Of a stretch of 64,000 nucleotides of DNA, positions 1 through 7,744 are shown in pieces. Every line of letters starts with the position of its first letter. The first letter of the stretch is position 1. The notes under the pieces are model-generated. The model was not told the DNA's origin. It saw only the letters and a list, made by a program, of their open reading frames with translations, and ran no database searches. A program made the translations under genes and the position numbers. Location of the stretch: positions 1,550,001 to 1,614,000 of the forward strand of contig OZ242331.1 in the NCBI GenBank assembly GCA_965208275.1, written 5' to 3'. Source of the DNA: Bin5 sp022827195. GTDB lineage: Bacteria; Chloroflexota; Anaerolineae; Caldilineales; Caldilineaceae.

Positions 1-985
1 TGCCGGTGAGATAGCGGTGGGGCGTAATGTCAAAGGCGGGGTTGTAGACGGGCACGTCGGTCGGTGCGATCGGACGCGTACCGATGCCGGCCACCTCCTC
101 GGATCCTCGCTCTTCTATTGGAATCTTGTCGCCGTCGGACAGTTCGAGATCGACCGTGCTCGTAGGGGCGACGCAGTAGACGGGAATCCCGTTTTCGCGG
201 GCAACGACGGCCAGCTTGTATGTACCAATCTTATTGGCGACGTCGCCGTTGGCCGCAACCCTGTCGGCGCCGAATACGACGACATCCACTTTGCCCGTGC
301 GCATCAGGTGCCCGGCTGCGTTGTCCGCGATCAGGTGCATGGGCACCTCGGCGCGCATCAGCTCCCAGGCCGTCAATCGCGCCCCCTGAAGGCGGGGACG
401 GGTCTCGTCGACCCAGACGTGGACCTGTTTGCCCTGTTCCTGGCAGGCGTAGATGACGCCCAGAGCTGTGCCGAAGTCGACAGTTGCCAGCGAGCCGGTA
501 TTGCAGTGGTGCAAGAGGTTGGCGCCGTCGGGTACGACAGCCGCGCCGTTGAAGCCCATGCGGCGGTTGATCTCTACGTCCTCATCCGCCAGCGCTTCGG
601 CTTCAGCCAGGAGGGATTGGGCCAGCTCCTTGGTACTGATCTGCACGGCGCCTGCATCTTCGATGAGCTGTTCAGCCACGCGCAGGAGCCGGCGGGTCGC
701 CCAGGTCAGATTGACCGCTGTAGGCCGGGCCGCGTCGAGGGTCTCTTTGGCCAGTCGGAGATCACTGAGCAGGCCCTTGGGTTCGCGGGCAGGGCTGATG
801 TGAGCGGCGAGCGCCATGCCGTACGCGGCGGTCGCGCCGATGGCGGGTGCGCCGCGCACGTACATTTCGCGAATGCTGCGGGCCACTTCGGGAACGGTGG
901 CAAATGCGGCGATGACCTCCTCGCCGGGAAGCAGACGCTGGTCGATCATCTTCACTTCCCCGTCCTGCCAGTAGACGGTGCGCAT
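1..985 (-). CDS. mtnA: S-methyl-5-thioribose-1-phosphate isomerase MtnA (3' end outside window)
   Basis: Converts methylthioribose-1-phosphate to methylthioribulose-1-phosphate in the cytoplasmic methionine salvage pathway. The minus-strand reading starts MRTVYWQDGEVKMIDQRLLP, which is the usual MtnA N-terminus. It continues through the family blocks VRGAPAIGATAAYG, the NTGSLAT segment carrying the catalytic-site region, and FGADRVAANGDVANKIGTY near the window edge. About 328 codons are visible and the last 20-40 residues lie outside. The ATG at 983-985 is preceded by a strong purine-rich ribosome site (AGGGGGAG) directly after a terminator hairpin. A SAM-I riboswitch upstream fits the role exactly. 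The long plus-strand open frame over this gene is a shadow. Confidence 0.95.
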   Translation of the reverse strand, partial: MRTVYWQDGEVKMIDQRLLPGEEVIAAFATVPEVARSIREMYVRGAPAIGATAAYGMALAAHISPAREPKGLLSDLRLAKETLDAARPTAVNLTWATRRLLRVAEQLIEDAGAVQISTKELAQSLLAEAEALADEDVEINRRMGFNGAAVVPDGANLLHHCNTGSLATVDFGTALGVIYACQEQGKQVHVWVDETRPRLQGARLTAWELMRAEVPMHLIADNAAGHLMRTGKVDVVVFGADRVAANGDVANKIGTYKLAVVARENGIPVYCVAPTSTVDLELSDGDKIPIEERGSEEVAGIGTRPIAPTDVPVYNPAFDITPHRYLTG

Positions 986-1001
986 AGAGTTCTCCCCCTG
1001 C

Positions 1002-1034
1002 AAAAAGAAACCCCTCCATTGCTGACCAGAGGGG
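1002..1034 (-). terminator. Rho-independent terminator of the SAM-I leader
   Basis: On the minus strand, CCCCTC (1034-1029) and GAGGGG (1016-1011) pair around a roughly 12-nt loop. TTTCTTTTT follows at 1010-1002. It lies between the riboswitch aptamer and the mtnA ribosome site, the normal position for a SAM-controlled expression platform (termination when SAM binds). Confidence 0.85.
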
Positions 1035-1050
1035 CGGCGAGACGGACAAT

Positions 1051-1281
1051 GTTCTCATCTTTCGAGCCATAGTGGGCCCGTCGGAATTGGCACAAGCAGA
1101 GCAAACCGAGAGACGTTGATCGGCGAAGCGGCGCCGGGACAGGAGCCGCGGGCACATTGTTCGCGCCAGGCGGCAGCCCGGCATAGGCGTTCCGCCGGTC
1201 AACAACCGTCAGCCGGGGCTCCGGCAGGTTGCCGGGGGATCACAGGGCCGTTCCCTCCCCCCACTCTGGATAAGAGATCTC
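1051..1281 (-). promoter_or_regulatory. SAM-I (S-box) riboswitch aptamer
   Basis: Read on the minus strand, P1 is formed by CTTATC near 1276 and GATGAGAA (1059-1052). The conserved core is present: GGAGGGAACGGCCC (1258-1245), CCCGGCAACC (1236-1227), GTGCCAATTCC (1093-1083) and CGAAAGATGAGAAC (1064-1051). These match the S-box consensus blocks. The segment between the CAACC block and the GTGCCAATTCC block is about 130 nt, much longer than in a typical aptamer, so the P3 arm is enlarged. It controls mtnA, a methionine-salvage gene. Boundaries are good to a few bases. Confidence 0.92.
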
Positions 1282-1285
1282 TTTT

Positions 1286-1907
1286 TCTAAGGTGCAACGG
1301 GAAGTAGAGTAGCACAGGCGGGGAATCGATGTCAAGGGCGGGACGTGGACGTGCGGATGCTTGGACTGCAAGAAGACGTGCGTTGACGGCGTCGAATCGG
1401 GTAGGGTGTCCAATGTGGAAGTGGGATCGCTTTTGCGCGGCCGGGCGAGTTATCTTCCGAGCGTTTACGAGCGTTTGTGAGTGTTTGCCACCTTTTTTTG
1501 GCATGCGACTGTTCCCCAGTGTCTTCTTCGATTCGAACTAGCTACGCACATGGGGCGACCGACACGCACGTGCTGCAGACGCCAGGGGCGGGGCAGTCGG
1601 GCGAGTTACCAGGCGAGGCCCGAACAGGTTTCTAAAGTATCTTATTTATTGGTAATCATAGCGATGAACCAGTTGGAAGGCGCGGCCAAGACGTGCGACT
1701 GACAGCGCTCGCCTGTTGCCTTCGTTCGGCGGCCGGCAAACGATCGCCGCCGGAGGGGGTGAAGCGACTTCACAGAAACTTTCCAGTTTCGCTCCCGTAT
1801 TGATAAGTGCGTCTCTCTAACTCAATAAGCCTTTGCTGTTGTAAACTCCTTGTGCATGGGATGCTCGGTCACGATGGATACAGCCAACCTGCCTTAAGAT
1901 CATTTCC
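1286..1907. other. Intergenic region, no gene recognised
   Basis: About 620 bp between the divergent mtnA leader and the ABC transporter. Short open frames exist on both strands but none has a ribosome site or a recognisable product. The region holds a small tandem repeat (1459-1488) and a local AT-rich patch around 1628-1665. No tRNA or other RNA gene was seen. Confidence 0.5.
1459..1488 (+). repeat. Three imperfect 10-bp tandem repeats
   Basis: GAGCGTTTAC, GAGCGTTTGT and GAGTGTTTGC stand head to tail, followed closely by a run of seven T (1493-1499). Helically phased 10-bp direct repeats can be protein-binding iterons, but no gene boundary here explains them. Confidence 0.55.
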
Positions 1908-2810
1908 ATGGAAGCCCCTGTTCTCTCCGCCCGGCAACTGCGAAAACAGTACGGAAGCTTTATCGCCGTCGATGACTTGACCTTCGACGTGTATCCAGGG
2001 GAGATCTTCGGGCTGCTCGGTCCCAATGGCGCGGGCAAGACAAGCACGATCCGCATCCTGATGGATATTTTCAAGGCGGACTCCGGCGAGGTCGAGCTGC
2101 TGGGGAGCCCGCCCGGCCACAGCCGTGACCGGGTCGGCTATCTGCCGGAAGAGCGCGGTCTATACAAGGACCAGCGCGTGATGGAGGTCCTCGTCTACCT
2201 CGCGCGACTCAAAGGCGTGGACACCGCAGTCGCGCGTCGGCGGGTCGAGGCCTGGCTTGAGCGTGTTGAGCTGGCGGAGTGGGGCGACAAGCGGGTCAAG
2301 GAGCTCAGTCGCGGGATGCAGCAAAAGGTGCAGTTCGTGGCCAGCCTGCTTCACGATCCCGAACTGCTAATCCTCGATGAGCCGTTTCAGGGTTTGGACC
2401 CGGTAAACGTGGAGCTTCTCAAGGGGCTGATGCGTTCTCAAATGAGCGAGGGTAAGTCGATCATTCTGAGCGCGCACCAAATGAACCTTGTCGAGGAGCT
2501 GTGCGACCGGATACTGCTCATAAACGAAGGTCGAGCGGTTCTCTACGGGCCGTTGAAGCAGATAAAAAGCGAATATGCCCCAAACTCAGTGCGCGTGCGC
2601 GCCGCCAATTTGCCAGACAATCTGCCCGGTGTAGCCAGCTGTGATTGGAGCGGCGACGTAGCCCTGCTGACTCTCAACGGCATCGGCCCTCAAGATCTGC
2701 TGGCGATGCTGGTCGCGCGCAAAATCGAGGTGGAGAGCTTCGAGCAGGCCGCGGTTCCCCTGAACGAGATATTCGTCGCAGTTGTCCAGGGACAGGGAAA
2801 GAAAGCGTAA
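1908..2810 (+). CDS. ABC exporter ATP-binding protein (NatA-like)
   Basis: A 300-residue cytoplasmic ATPase of an ABC-2 type exporter. Walker A GPNGAGKTS lies near residue 39, signature LSRGMQQKV near 134 and Walker B LLILDEPFQGLD near 155, followed by the switch histidine in LSAHQM. The C-terminal third (about 215-300) is the accessory domain seen in NatA and YhaQ-type subunits. The permease gene follows at once, so the two form a transporter. NatA pairs are known for Na+ or drug export, but the substrate here cannot be read from sequence. The ATG is the first start after an intergenic region with no obvious strong ribosome site. Confidence 0.9.
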   Translation: MEAPVLSARQLRKQYGSFIAVDDLTFDVYPGEIFGLLGPNGAGKTSTIRILMDIFKADSGEVELLGSPPGHSRDRVGYLPEERGLYKDQRVMEVLVYLARLKGVDTAVARRRVEAWLERVELAEWGDKRVKELSRGMQQKVQFVASLLHDPELLILDEPFQGLDPVNVELLKGLMRSQMSEGKSIILSAHQMNLVEELCDRILLINEGRAVLYGPLKQIKSEYAPNSVRVRAANLPDNLPGVASCDWSGDVALLTLNGIGPQDLLAMLVARKIEVESFEQAAVPLNEIFVAVVQGQGKKA

Positions 2811-2847
2811 GGGGACTCCTTTCCAGGCGTGCCCGGACAATCAGATA

Positions 2848-4092
2848 GTGAGGAGTGGCAGAAAACTGGACAAGGTATTGACAATCGCCCGGCATGAATA
2901 CTGGGTTAACGTGCGCCGACCGGACTTCATCATTGTAACGCTGCTGGTCCCGGCGCTGGGCCTGATCGCTCTGATCGTCAGCCTCTTCTTCGGACGGCAG
3001 GCCGGCGGCGCGATCGTACGACTTTTCGACGACGGCCTGCAGCGTACGGCCCTTGTCGATCAGTCCGGCAGATTCACGCCGGTGCTGCCGCAGTTCGAGA
3101 ACGAGTTCATCGCGTATGCGGATGAGTCGGCTGCCCGCGCGGCGCTCGAAGACGAGAACGTAGCGCGGGTCCTCGTTGTACCGGCTGCCTATCCCGAGCA
3201 GGAAGACGTCCGGGTGATTTCGGGGGAAAGCAGGTTTTCCGGCAGCGGGACGAGCGGGCTACGGTCGTTCTTTCTGTCGCATCTTGTGGAAGAGATCGAG
3301 GATGAAGGGCTGCGCGAACGGCTGCTGGACCCGTACGATGCGCAGGTCGAGTTTACGAGCGAGGAAGACCAGGCGCGGGGAGGAATCGCCGCCCAGGTGC
3401 TGAGCTACCTGGTCCCGGTCGCTTTCGCCATACTCCTGACGGTGACCATCTTCATCTCGTCCGGCTATCTCATACGCAGCGTCGCCGAGGAGAAATCGAG
3501 CAGGGTCATCGAGATCGTGCTGTCCTCCGTCACGCCGCAACAGCTGCTGGCGGGAAAGATCATCGGCCTAGGTGGGTTGGGTCTTACGCAGGTGTCTGTC
3601 TGGTTGGCGTCGGCCTCGGGACTGGGCGGCGGCCTCGCCCTATTGGCCGGAATCGTCCTGCCGCTCTTCACACGCGGGGAGGTCTTCGTCCTGGCCCTTG
3701 TCTACTACATCTTGGGTTATACGGTCTATGCCGTGCTGATCGGATCGATCGGGACGCTCGGAAGCAACTTCCAGGAGAGCCAGCAGATTTCCGGCATTGT
3801 CACGCTTGTCGCGGCGGTCCCGATGATGTTGATGGCCGTATTCATCAACAGTCCGGACTCGATGGTGGTCCGCGTGCTTTCCTGGTTTCCCCTCACCGCG
3901 CCGACCTCGATGATGATGCGTCTGCCGCTTGGCGAAATACCCTGGATCGACGTGGCCATTAGTATCTTCGTGTTGCTGGCTTCGACGCCGTTGATAATCT
4001 GGCTCGGTGCGAAGATCTTCCGTCTAGGCATGCTGATGTACGGCAAGAGGCCAGGCATCCTGGAGCTTGTGCGCCTGCTGAGACATGCGTGA
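2848..4092 (+). CDS. ABC-2 type exporter permease (NatB-like)
   Basis: Membrane partner of the preceding ATPase. The N-terminus (LTIARHEYWVNVRRPDF) is the cytoplasmic lead-in typical of NatB/YhaP permeases. One membrane segment follows, then a large extracytoplasmic domain (about residues 50-190) and five or six further hydrophobic segments from YLVPVAFAILLTVTIF to IFVLLASTPLIIWLG. The block EEKSSRVIEIVLSSVTPQQLLAGKIIG is diagnostic of this family. The start is uncertain: GTG 2848 is chosen. An ATG at 2782 would overlap the ATPase gene, and a CTG (2866) or TTG (2878) follows an AGGAG at 2851. Confidence 0.85.
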   Translation: MRSGRKLDKVLTIARHEYWVNVRRPDFIIVTLLVPALGLIALIVSLFFGRQAGGAIVRLFDDGLQRTALVDQSGRFTPVLPQFENEFIAYADESAARAALEDENVARVLVVPAAYPEQEDVRVISGESRFSGSGTSGLRSFFLSHLVEEIEDEGLRERLLDPYDAQVEFTSEEDQARGGIAAQVLSYLVPVAFAILLTVTIFISSGYLIRSVAEEKSSRVIEIVLSSVTPQQLLAGKIIGLGGLGLTQVSVWLASASGLGGGLALLAGIVLPLFTRGEVFVLALVYYILGYTVYAVLIGSIGTLGSNFQESQQISGIVTLVAAVPMMLMAVFINSPDSMVVRVLSWFPLTAPTSMMMRLPLGEIPWIDVAISIFVLLASTPLIIWLGAKIFRLGMLMYGKRPGILELVRLLRHA

Positions 4093-4161
4093 TAGATTTC
4101 AAATCCCCTGGGACAACCGCAAACGGATTGGACCGCGAGCCGGTATGCCCCTGCCGGAGGC

Positions 4162-5313
4162 TTATGCCGCCGCGTCCCGAAGTACCTGGACCAGGCGGTC
4201 CAGGTCTGCGGGGCAATTGTACGCCTGCACCGAGATTCGGATGCCGGTGTGCCCGCGCTGCTGGCCCACGGGCACGACGATGCGGTTTTCTTCCAGATGG
4301 GGACCGTACGATTCGGCGCTTCCCGGTAGGAGCACCAGTCGCATTTGCGCCCACATTGTCTCCGGACTGATCGGAGGCAGCCCCGAAAGCGCGAGGATGC
4401 GCTCTTCACACTCAGCCAGCAGGCGGTGACAGGCCGAACGCACCTCCGGCCAGTCGTTCTCCTCCCAGAAGTCGATCGCCGTAGGGACGCTGAGATAGGC
4501 GGCAGGGTCGATTGTGCCGGACCAGCTGAAGTTGTCCAGGAACGGCGACGGACCGGGATTCTCGCTGCGCCAGCCGTGACTGACAACCAGTGGCTCCAGC
4601 AGATGTTGTCGGCCGGGGCGAGCATAGAGAAAGCCTGCCCCGCGCGCGCTGCTTAGCCACTTATGGCAGTTCCCGCAGTAGAAGTCGGCTCCAATCTCTT
4701 GCATGTCCAGGTCGATTTGACCGGGCGCGTGCGCGCCGTCGATCACGGTCAGGATCCCAGCCTCTGAGGCGCGGGTGCAGATCTCCTCAACGGGCAGTAT
4801 CAGTGCGGTCGGTGAGGTGATGTGGCTGAGCGAGATTACCCTGGTGCGCTCGTTGACCCCGCCCCAGATCTGCTCGGCGGCCTGCTGCCGGTCGACGGCC
4901 GGAAGCGAAACGGGCCTTCTGACCAGCCGGGCACCGCTCTTCTCGCACTTGAAGCGCCAGGCGCGGTCGATGGCTCCGTACTCGTGATCGGTGCTCAGAA
5001 TCTCGTCTCCCTCTTCCAGGGTTAGGGCGCGTGCGACGATGTTCATCGCGTAGGTGACATTGGGGACAAAGGCAAGGTCGTCACCGGTCGCGTTGATAAA
5101 CGCGCCCAGTGCCTGCCTGGCATCCGCCAGGAGGCCTGGTGCGCGCCGCCCCAGGAAGTCTACCGGGTTCGCCTCCAATTCGCGCTGCCAGTGCTGGTAG
5201 GCCTGGAACACCGGACGCGGCACCGCGCCGAAACTGCCGTGGTTCAGGTAGATGACCTGTGGGTCGAGAAGATACTGCGCGGCGAGATTGGGTAGCGGTA
5301 GCGAAAGGGTCAC
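4162..5313 (-). CDS. Class V aminotransferase (isopenicillin-N epimerase / cysteine desulfurase fold)
   Basis: A 383-residue PLP enzyme. YLNHGSFGAVPRPVF at the N-terminus is the substrate/cofactor entry motif of the isopenicillin-N epimerase-like branch. D192 and H195 (IDGAHAPGQ) and the Schiff-base lysine K218 (GNCHKWLSS) are present. Members of this branch include epimerases, ergothioneine C-S lyase (EgtE) and hercynylcysteine-type lyases, so the substrate is not assigned. It ends a tight minus-strand unit: the HIT gene stops 3 bp upstream of its start and an unknown gene precedes that by 7 bp. The ATG follows a GGAGG ribosome site inside the end of the HIT gene. Confidence 0.88.
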   Translation of the reverse strand: MTLSLPLPNLAAQYLLDPQVIYLNHGSFGAVPRPVFQAYQHWQRELEANPVDFLGRRAPGLLADARQALGAFINATGDDLAFVPNVTYAMNIVARALTLEEGDEILSTDHEYGAIDRAWRFKCEKSGARLVRRPVSLPAVDRQQAAEQIWGGVNERTRVISLSHITSPTALILPVEEICTRASEAGILTVIDGAHAPGQIDLDMQEIGADFYCGNCHKWLSSARGAGFLYARPGRQHLLEPLVVSHGWRSENPGPSPFLDNFSWSGTIDPAAYLSVPTAIDFWEENDWPEVRSACHRLLAECEERILALSGLPPISPETMWAQMRLVLLPGSAESYGPHLEENRIVVPVGQQRGHTGIRISVQAYNCPADLDRLVQVLRDAAA

Positions 5314-5316
5314 CTG

Positions 5317-5799
5317 CTATCCTCCGGATTCTGCGCGGTCAAGCGCGCTTTTCAGTTTCTTGGCATACGGTAGGCGTTGACGAGGCCTGGTAAGGGTGCG
5401 CTCGGCCGTGCGAAGATAGAGGTCGTCGTCGGCGTAGCGGGGAAAGACGTGCAGGTGAAAGTGCCAGACATCCTGGTTGCCGGCCAGTTCATTGTGTTGA
5501 CGCGTCGAGACGCCGTCGCAGCCGTATGCCGCCTTCATAGCCAGGGCGATACGACGGCTGGCACAGAAGAGCGAAGCGCCCAACTCATCAGGTAGTTCGT
5601 AGATGTTTTCGTGGTGGGCGTTGGGGACCAGGATCACGTGGCCGGGATTGCGCGGCCACCAGTGGGATGAGATGAAGCCGGTAACGTGCGGGTCGCGCAG
5701 GACAACGTCTGCCTGTTTCGTGTAGCAAAAGTCGGCCTCGACACCTGCGACGATGGCGCAGAACGGGCAATGATAGCCGGGCGGGGCATGGTTGTACAC
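5317..5799 (-). CDS. HIT-family nucleotide hydrolase
   Basis: A 160-residue histidine-triad protein that probably hydrolyses a nucleotide-phosphate bond. The triad H113-F-H115-L-H117 sits in VWHFHLHVFPRY. An N-terminal CPFC (residues 11-14), with later histidines, suggests the structural zinc of HinT/Fhit-like members. GHVILVPNAHHENIYEL is the conserved helix and strand before the triad. Spacing to the aminotransferase (3 bp) and to the upstream unknown gene (7 bp) implies co-transcription. The exact substrate is unknown. Confidence 0.9.
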   Translation of the reverse strand: MYNHAPPGYHCPFCAIVAGVEADFCYTKQADVVLRDPHVTGFISSHWWPRNPGHVILVPNAHHENIYELPDELGASLFCASRRIALAMKAAYGCDGVSTRQHNELAGNQDVWHFHLHVFPRYADDDLYLRTAERTLTRPRQRLPYAKKLKSALDRAESGG

Positions 5800-5806
5800 T
5801 GAGGGG

Positions 5807-6307
5807 CTACTCTATTTGGGCCAGTCCGTCATCTATGACGGGCGCCAGCTCGCTCATCCGTGTGAGGGCCCCAGCCACCTGTTTGCCGAAGCCGCTCTTG
5901 GTAAAGCGCACCGGCAAACTGAGGCGCTCGGACAGGTTCGTGCGCGAAAAGCGCAAGCCCTCGACATTCCAGGCCGAGGCAATCTCTTCCATTCGTTCAA
6001 CGGTCAACGTGTTGAATCGTTCGCGGTCGAACAGATTCTTGTGGCCGACGTGCAGGTCGATTGACAGGGTCTTCGCGGCCAGATTCTCCTCGGTCAATCC
6101 AAACTCGAAGTGGATACCGTCCAGGCCGTAGTTGTACCAGCTGCCCTTGGCGACCTGCATGTAGATGCCGGCATGGTAGGGACCGATAAACGACGCCCAG
6201 CCGCCCGCTGCGTACCAGCCGGTTGCGCTGAGCTGGCGCAGGACTTTCATGCACTGGGGGTGCTGCTCGATGAACAGCTGCCAGCTGGGGGAGATTTCGG
6301 TTGACAT
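5807..6307 (-). CDS. Unknown protein, first gene of the HIT/aminotransferase unit
   Basis: 166 residues, not recognised. It has no signal peptide or membrane segment and looks like a soluble mixed alpha/beta protein. Features are a glycine/aromatic region GGWASFIGPYHAGIYMQV, then GIHFEFGLTEENL, SIDLHVGHKNLF and a final basic/hydrophobic helix region. It is a genuine gene by its ribosome site (AAGGAGG, about 9 nt before the ATG at 6307) and its tight spacing to the HIT gene. The repeated H/E positions (HFEFG, DLHVGH) could bind a metal, but that is only a guess. Confidence 0.75.
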   Translation of the reverse strand: MSTEISPSWQLFIEQHPQCMKVLRQLSATGWYAAGGWASFIGPYHAGIYMQVAKGSWYNYGLDGIHFEFGLTEENLAAKTLSIDLHVGHKNLFDRERFNTLTVERMEEIASAWNVEGLRFSRTNLSERLSLPVRFTKSGFGKQVAGALTRMSELAPVIDDGLAQIE

Positions 6308-6378
6308 TGGGGCTGCCTCCTTTTCGAACCGGCTTTGAGAGTGAGCGCGATCTGGCTGCGGCGCCGGTGCCCGCCCCC

Positions 6379-6421
6379 GTCCTGCCTACGGCAGGGGCAG
6401 GAGTTTGACCGCAGGCAGGAC
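6379..6421. terminator. Hairpin-forming inverted repeat downstream of the SDR gene
   Basis: GTCCTGCCT (6379-6387) pairs with AGGCAGGAC (6413-6421), and an internal GCAGGGGCAGG block offers alternative pairing. It starts 5 bp past the stop of the minus-strand SDR gene. There is no T-run, so it is a terminator-like or mRNA-stabilising hairpin, or a small dispersed repeat. Confidence 0.5.
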
Positions 6422-6425
6422 GCGG

Positions 6426-7373
6426 TCATTGCGATGCCAATTGCGCAAAACTTTCGCCTGTTAGCTCCGAAGAGACCTGCCACAGTCGTGCGGCCGCCTC
6501 TTCGTCGTAGGCGTGGTCGCGTGCGCGTATCTTCCTTGGAAAGCCGCGAAACTCTTGCCAGCCATCCGGCCCGTAGTAGTCTCCGCCGATCACGCCGGGC
6601 GCTGCCGCCGCGTATAGCTGCGGAAGCGCTCCCTGGGCCGCGTCCTGGCCGAAAACAGGGATCAGGACGCGCCCGACCAGGTTGGCAGTTCTGGCCACGA
6701 ATCTGTTGGACTCCTCCCTGAGCTTCTCCATAGAGATCAGGCCTGTGGCGGAAAGCCCTGGATGCGCGGTGACGCTGATGGTGGCAGCGCTGCTGCGCGA
6801 AAGTCGCTTCTGCAGTTCAAGAGTGAAAAGCAGGTTTGCCAATTTGCTGAGTGAATAGGCATCGAACCCGTTCTTGCCCTGCAGGTCGCTAAAGTTCAGG
6901 CGCGCGTTACGGTGGGCTAAGCTACTCACGTTAACAACGCGGCTGCCGTCTGAAGCAAGCAGCAAGGGGAGCAGACGGCTTGTCAGGGCAAAGTGGCCCA
7001 GGTGGTTCACGCCGAAATGGATTTCGAAGCCTTGCGCTGTCTTTTTTGGAGAAAAGAAGGACAGCCCGGCGTTGTTGACCAGGATGTCCAGCCGTTCACA
7101 CTCGTTGTGGACTGTCGCGGCGCAGCGACTGACAGTTTCCAGGTCCGCCAAGTCCAGTTCGATAAGAGTCAGATGTGCGGCAGGAAGCTGCCGGCGAATC
7201 TCGGCCGCGGCCCGCTCGGCCCGTTCGAGCGAGCGGCAGGCGAGCAGCACGCGCGCGCCTGCGGACGCAAGCCCAAGGGCGGTGTGATAGCCCAAGCCGC
7301 TGTTTGCCCCGGTAACCAGGGCAATACGGCCCGAAAGGTCGGGGATGTCGCCGTAGTTCCACTTGGACTTCAC
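6426..7373 (-). CDS. Short-chain dehydrogenase/reductase (retinol dehydrogenase-like)
   Basis: A 315-residue NAD(P)-dependent oxidoreductase of the extended SDR group that includes retinol dehydrogenases and WW-domain oxidoreductases. Visible motifs are TGANSGLG (cofactor glycines, near residue 22), LDLADLE, NNAG, NVSSLA and the catalytic Y-x3-K in YSLSKL. A basic residue in ACRSLERA after the second strand suggests NADP preference. The open frame extends to an ATG at 7466. The GTG at 7371-7373 is preferred because AGGAG lies 7 nt before it and the protein then starts with the family's usual short lead (KWNYGDIPDLSGRIALVTGA). Substrate unknown. Confidence 0.88.
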   Translation of the reverse strand: MKSKWNYGDIPDLSGRIALVTGANSGLGYHTALGLASAGARVLLACRSLERAERAAAEIRRQLPAAHLTLIELDLADLETVSRCAATVHNECERLDILVNNAGLSFFSPKKTAQGFEIHFGVNHLGHFALTSRLLPLLLASDGSRVVNVSSLAHRNARLNFSDLQGKNGFDAYSLSKLANLLFTLELQKRLSRSSAATISVTAHPGLSATGLISMEKLREESNRFVARTANLVGRVLIPVFGQDAAQGALPQLYAAAAPGVIGGDYYGPDGWQEFRGFPRKIRARDHAYDEEAAARLWQVSSELTGESFAQLASQ

Positions 7374-7489
7374 GAGCCCGCTCCTGAGACTTGGCGGCAC
7401 AATGCAGCGTAGAGGCATCTGCCGCACGGGCCGGCCTGGAAGAACCGCTACCATGGCACCTGACAAGCCGGGAGCGGGATTGTTTGCCT

Positions 7490-7518
7490 ATCATACAGGT
7501 CAGCGAGCCGAAAGCCAA
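7490..7518 (-). promoter_or_regulatory. Putative promoter of the SDR gene
   Basis: On the minus strand TTGGCT (7518-7513) and TATGAT (7495-7490) are 17 bp apart. Transcription would start near 7483 and leave a leader of about 110 nt before the GTG start. Confidence 0.4.
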
Positions 7519-7734
7519 CAAATGCGGGACCTAGACATAGAGGCTCCTGACGGAACACCAGGCATCGAAGGTTCTCTGGCGGACCGCGTTGACACTCCAA
7601 ACGTTCCGGAAACGGAGTCATCTCGGCCAGCACGGGAATTGCCGCGACGAATGAGAACCTTGAATCACCTCTAGATTTTCTGTCCCGCCGGCAAGATGGT
7701 ACAGTCAGCAGGAGTTATCTGGAAAGGAGAAAGC
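7519..7734. other. Intergenic DNA left of the insertion sequence
   Basis: No gene recognised. Before the insertion this DNA was continuous with the zur promoter region. GGAAAGGAGA at 7721-7730 looks like a ribosome site, but no reading frame uses it. Confidence 0.45.
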
Positions 7735-7744
7735 ATATTCTGCG
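7735..7744. repeat. Target-site duplication, left copy
   Basis: ATATTCTGCG, identical to 8998-9007 on the other side of the insertion sequence. The intact duplication indicates a fairly recent insertion without later rearrangement. Confidence 0.95.

Noticed and set aside
17..1072. 351-codon plus-strand open frame at the start
   Set aside because: It lies opposite mtnA, which has clear family blocks, a riboswitch and a ribosome site. The plus-strand product has no recognisable motif.
1525..1545. GTTCGAATC-like T-loop sequence (minus strand) suggesting a tRNA
   Set aside because: No acceptor stem, anticodon arm or D-arm could be placed around it.
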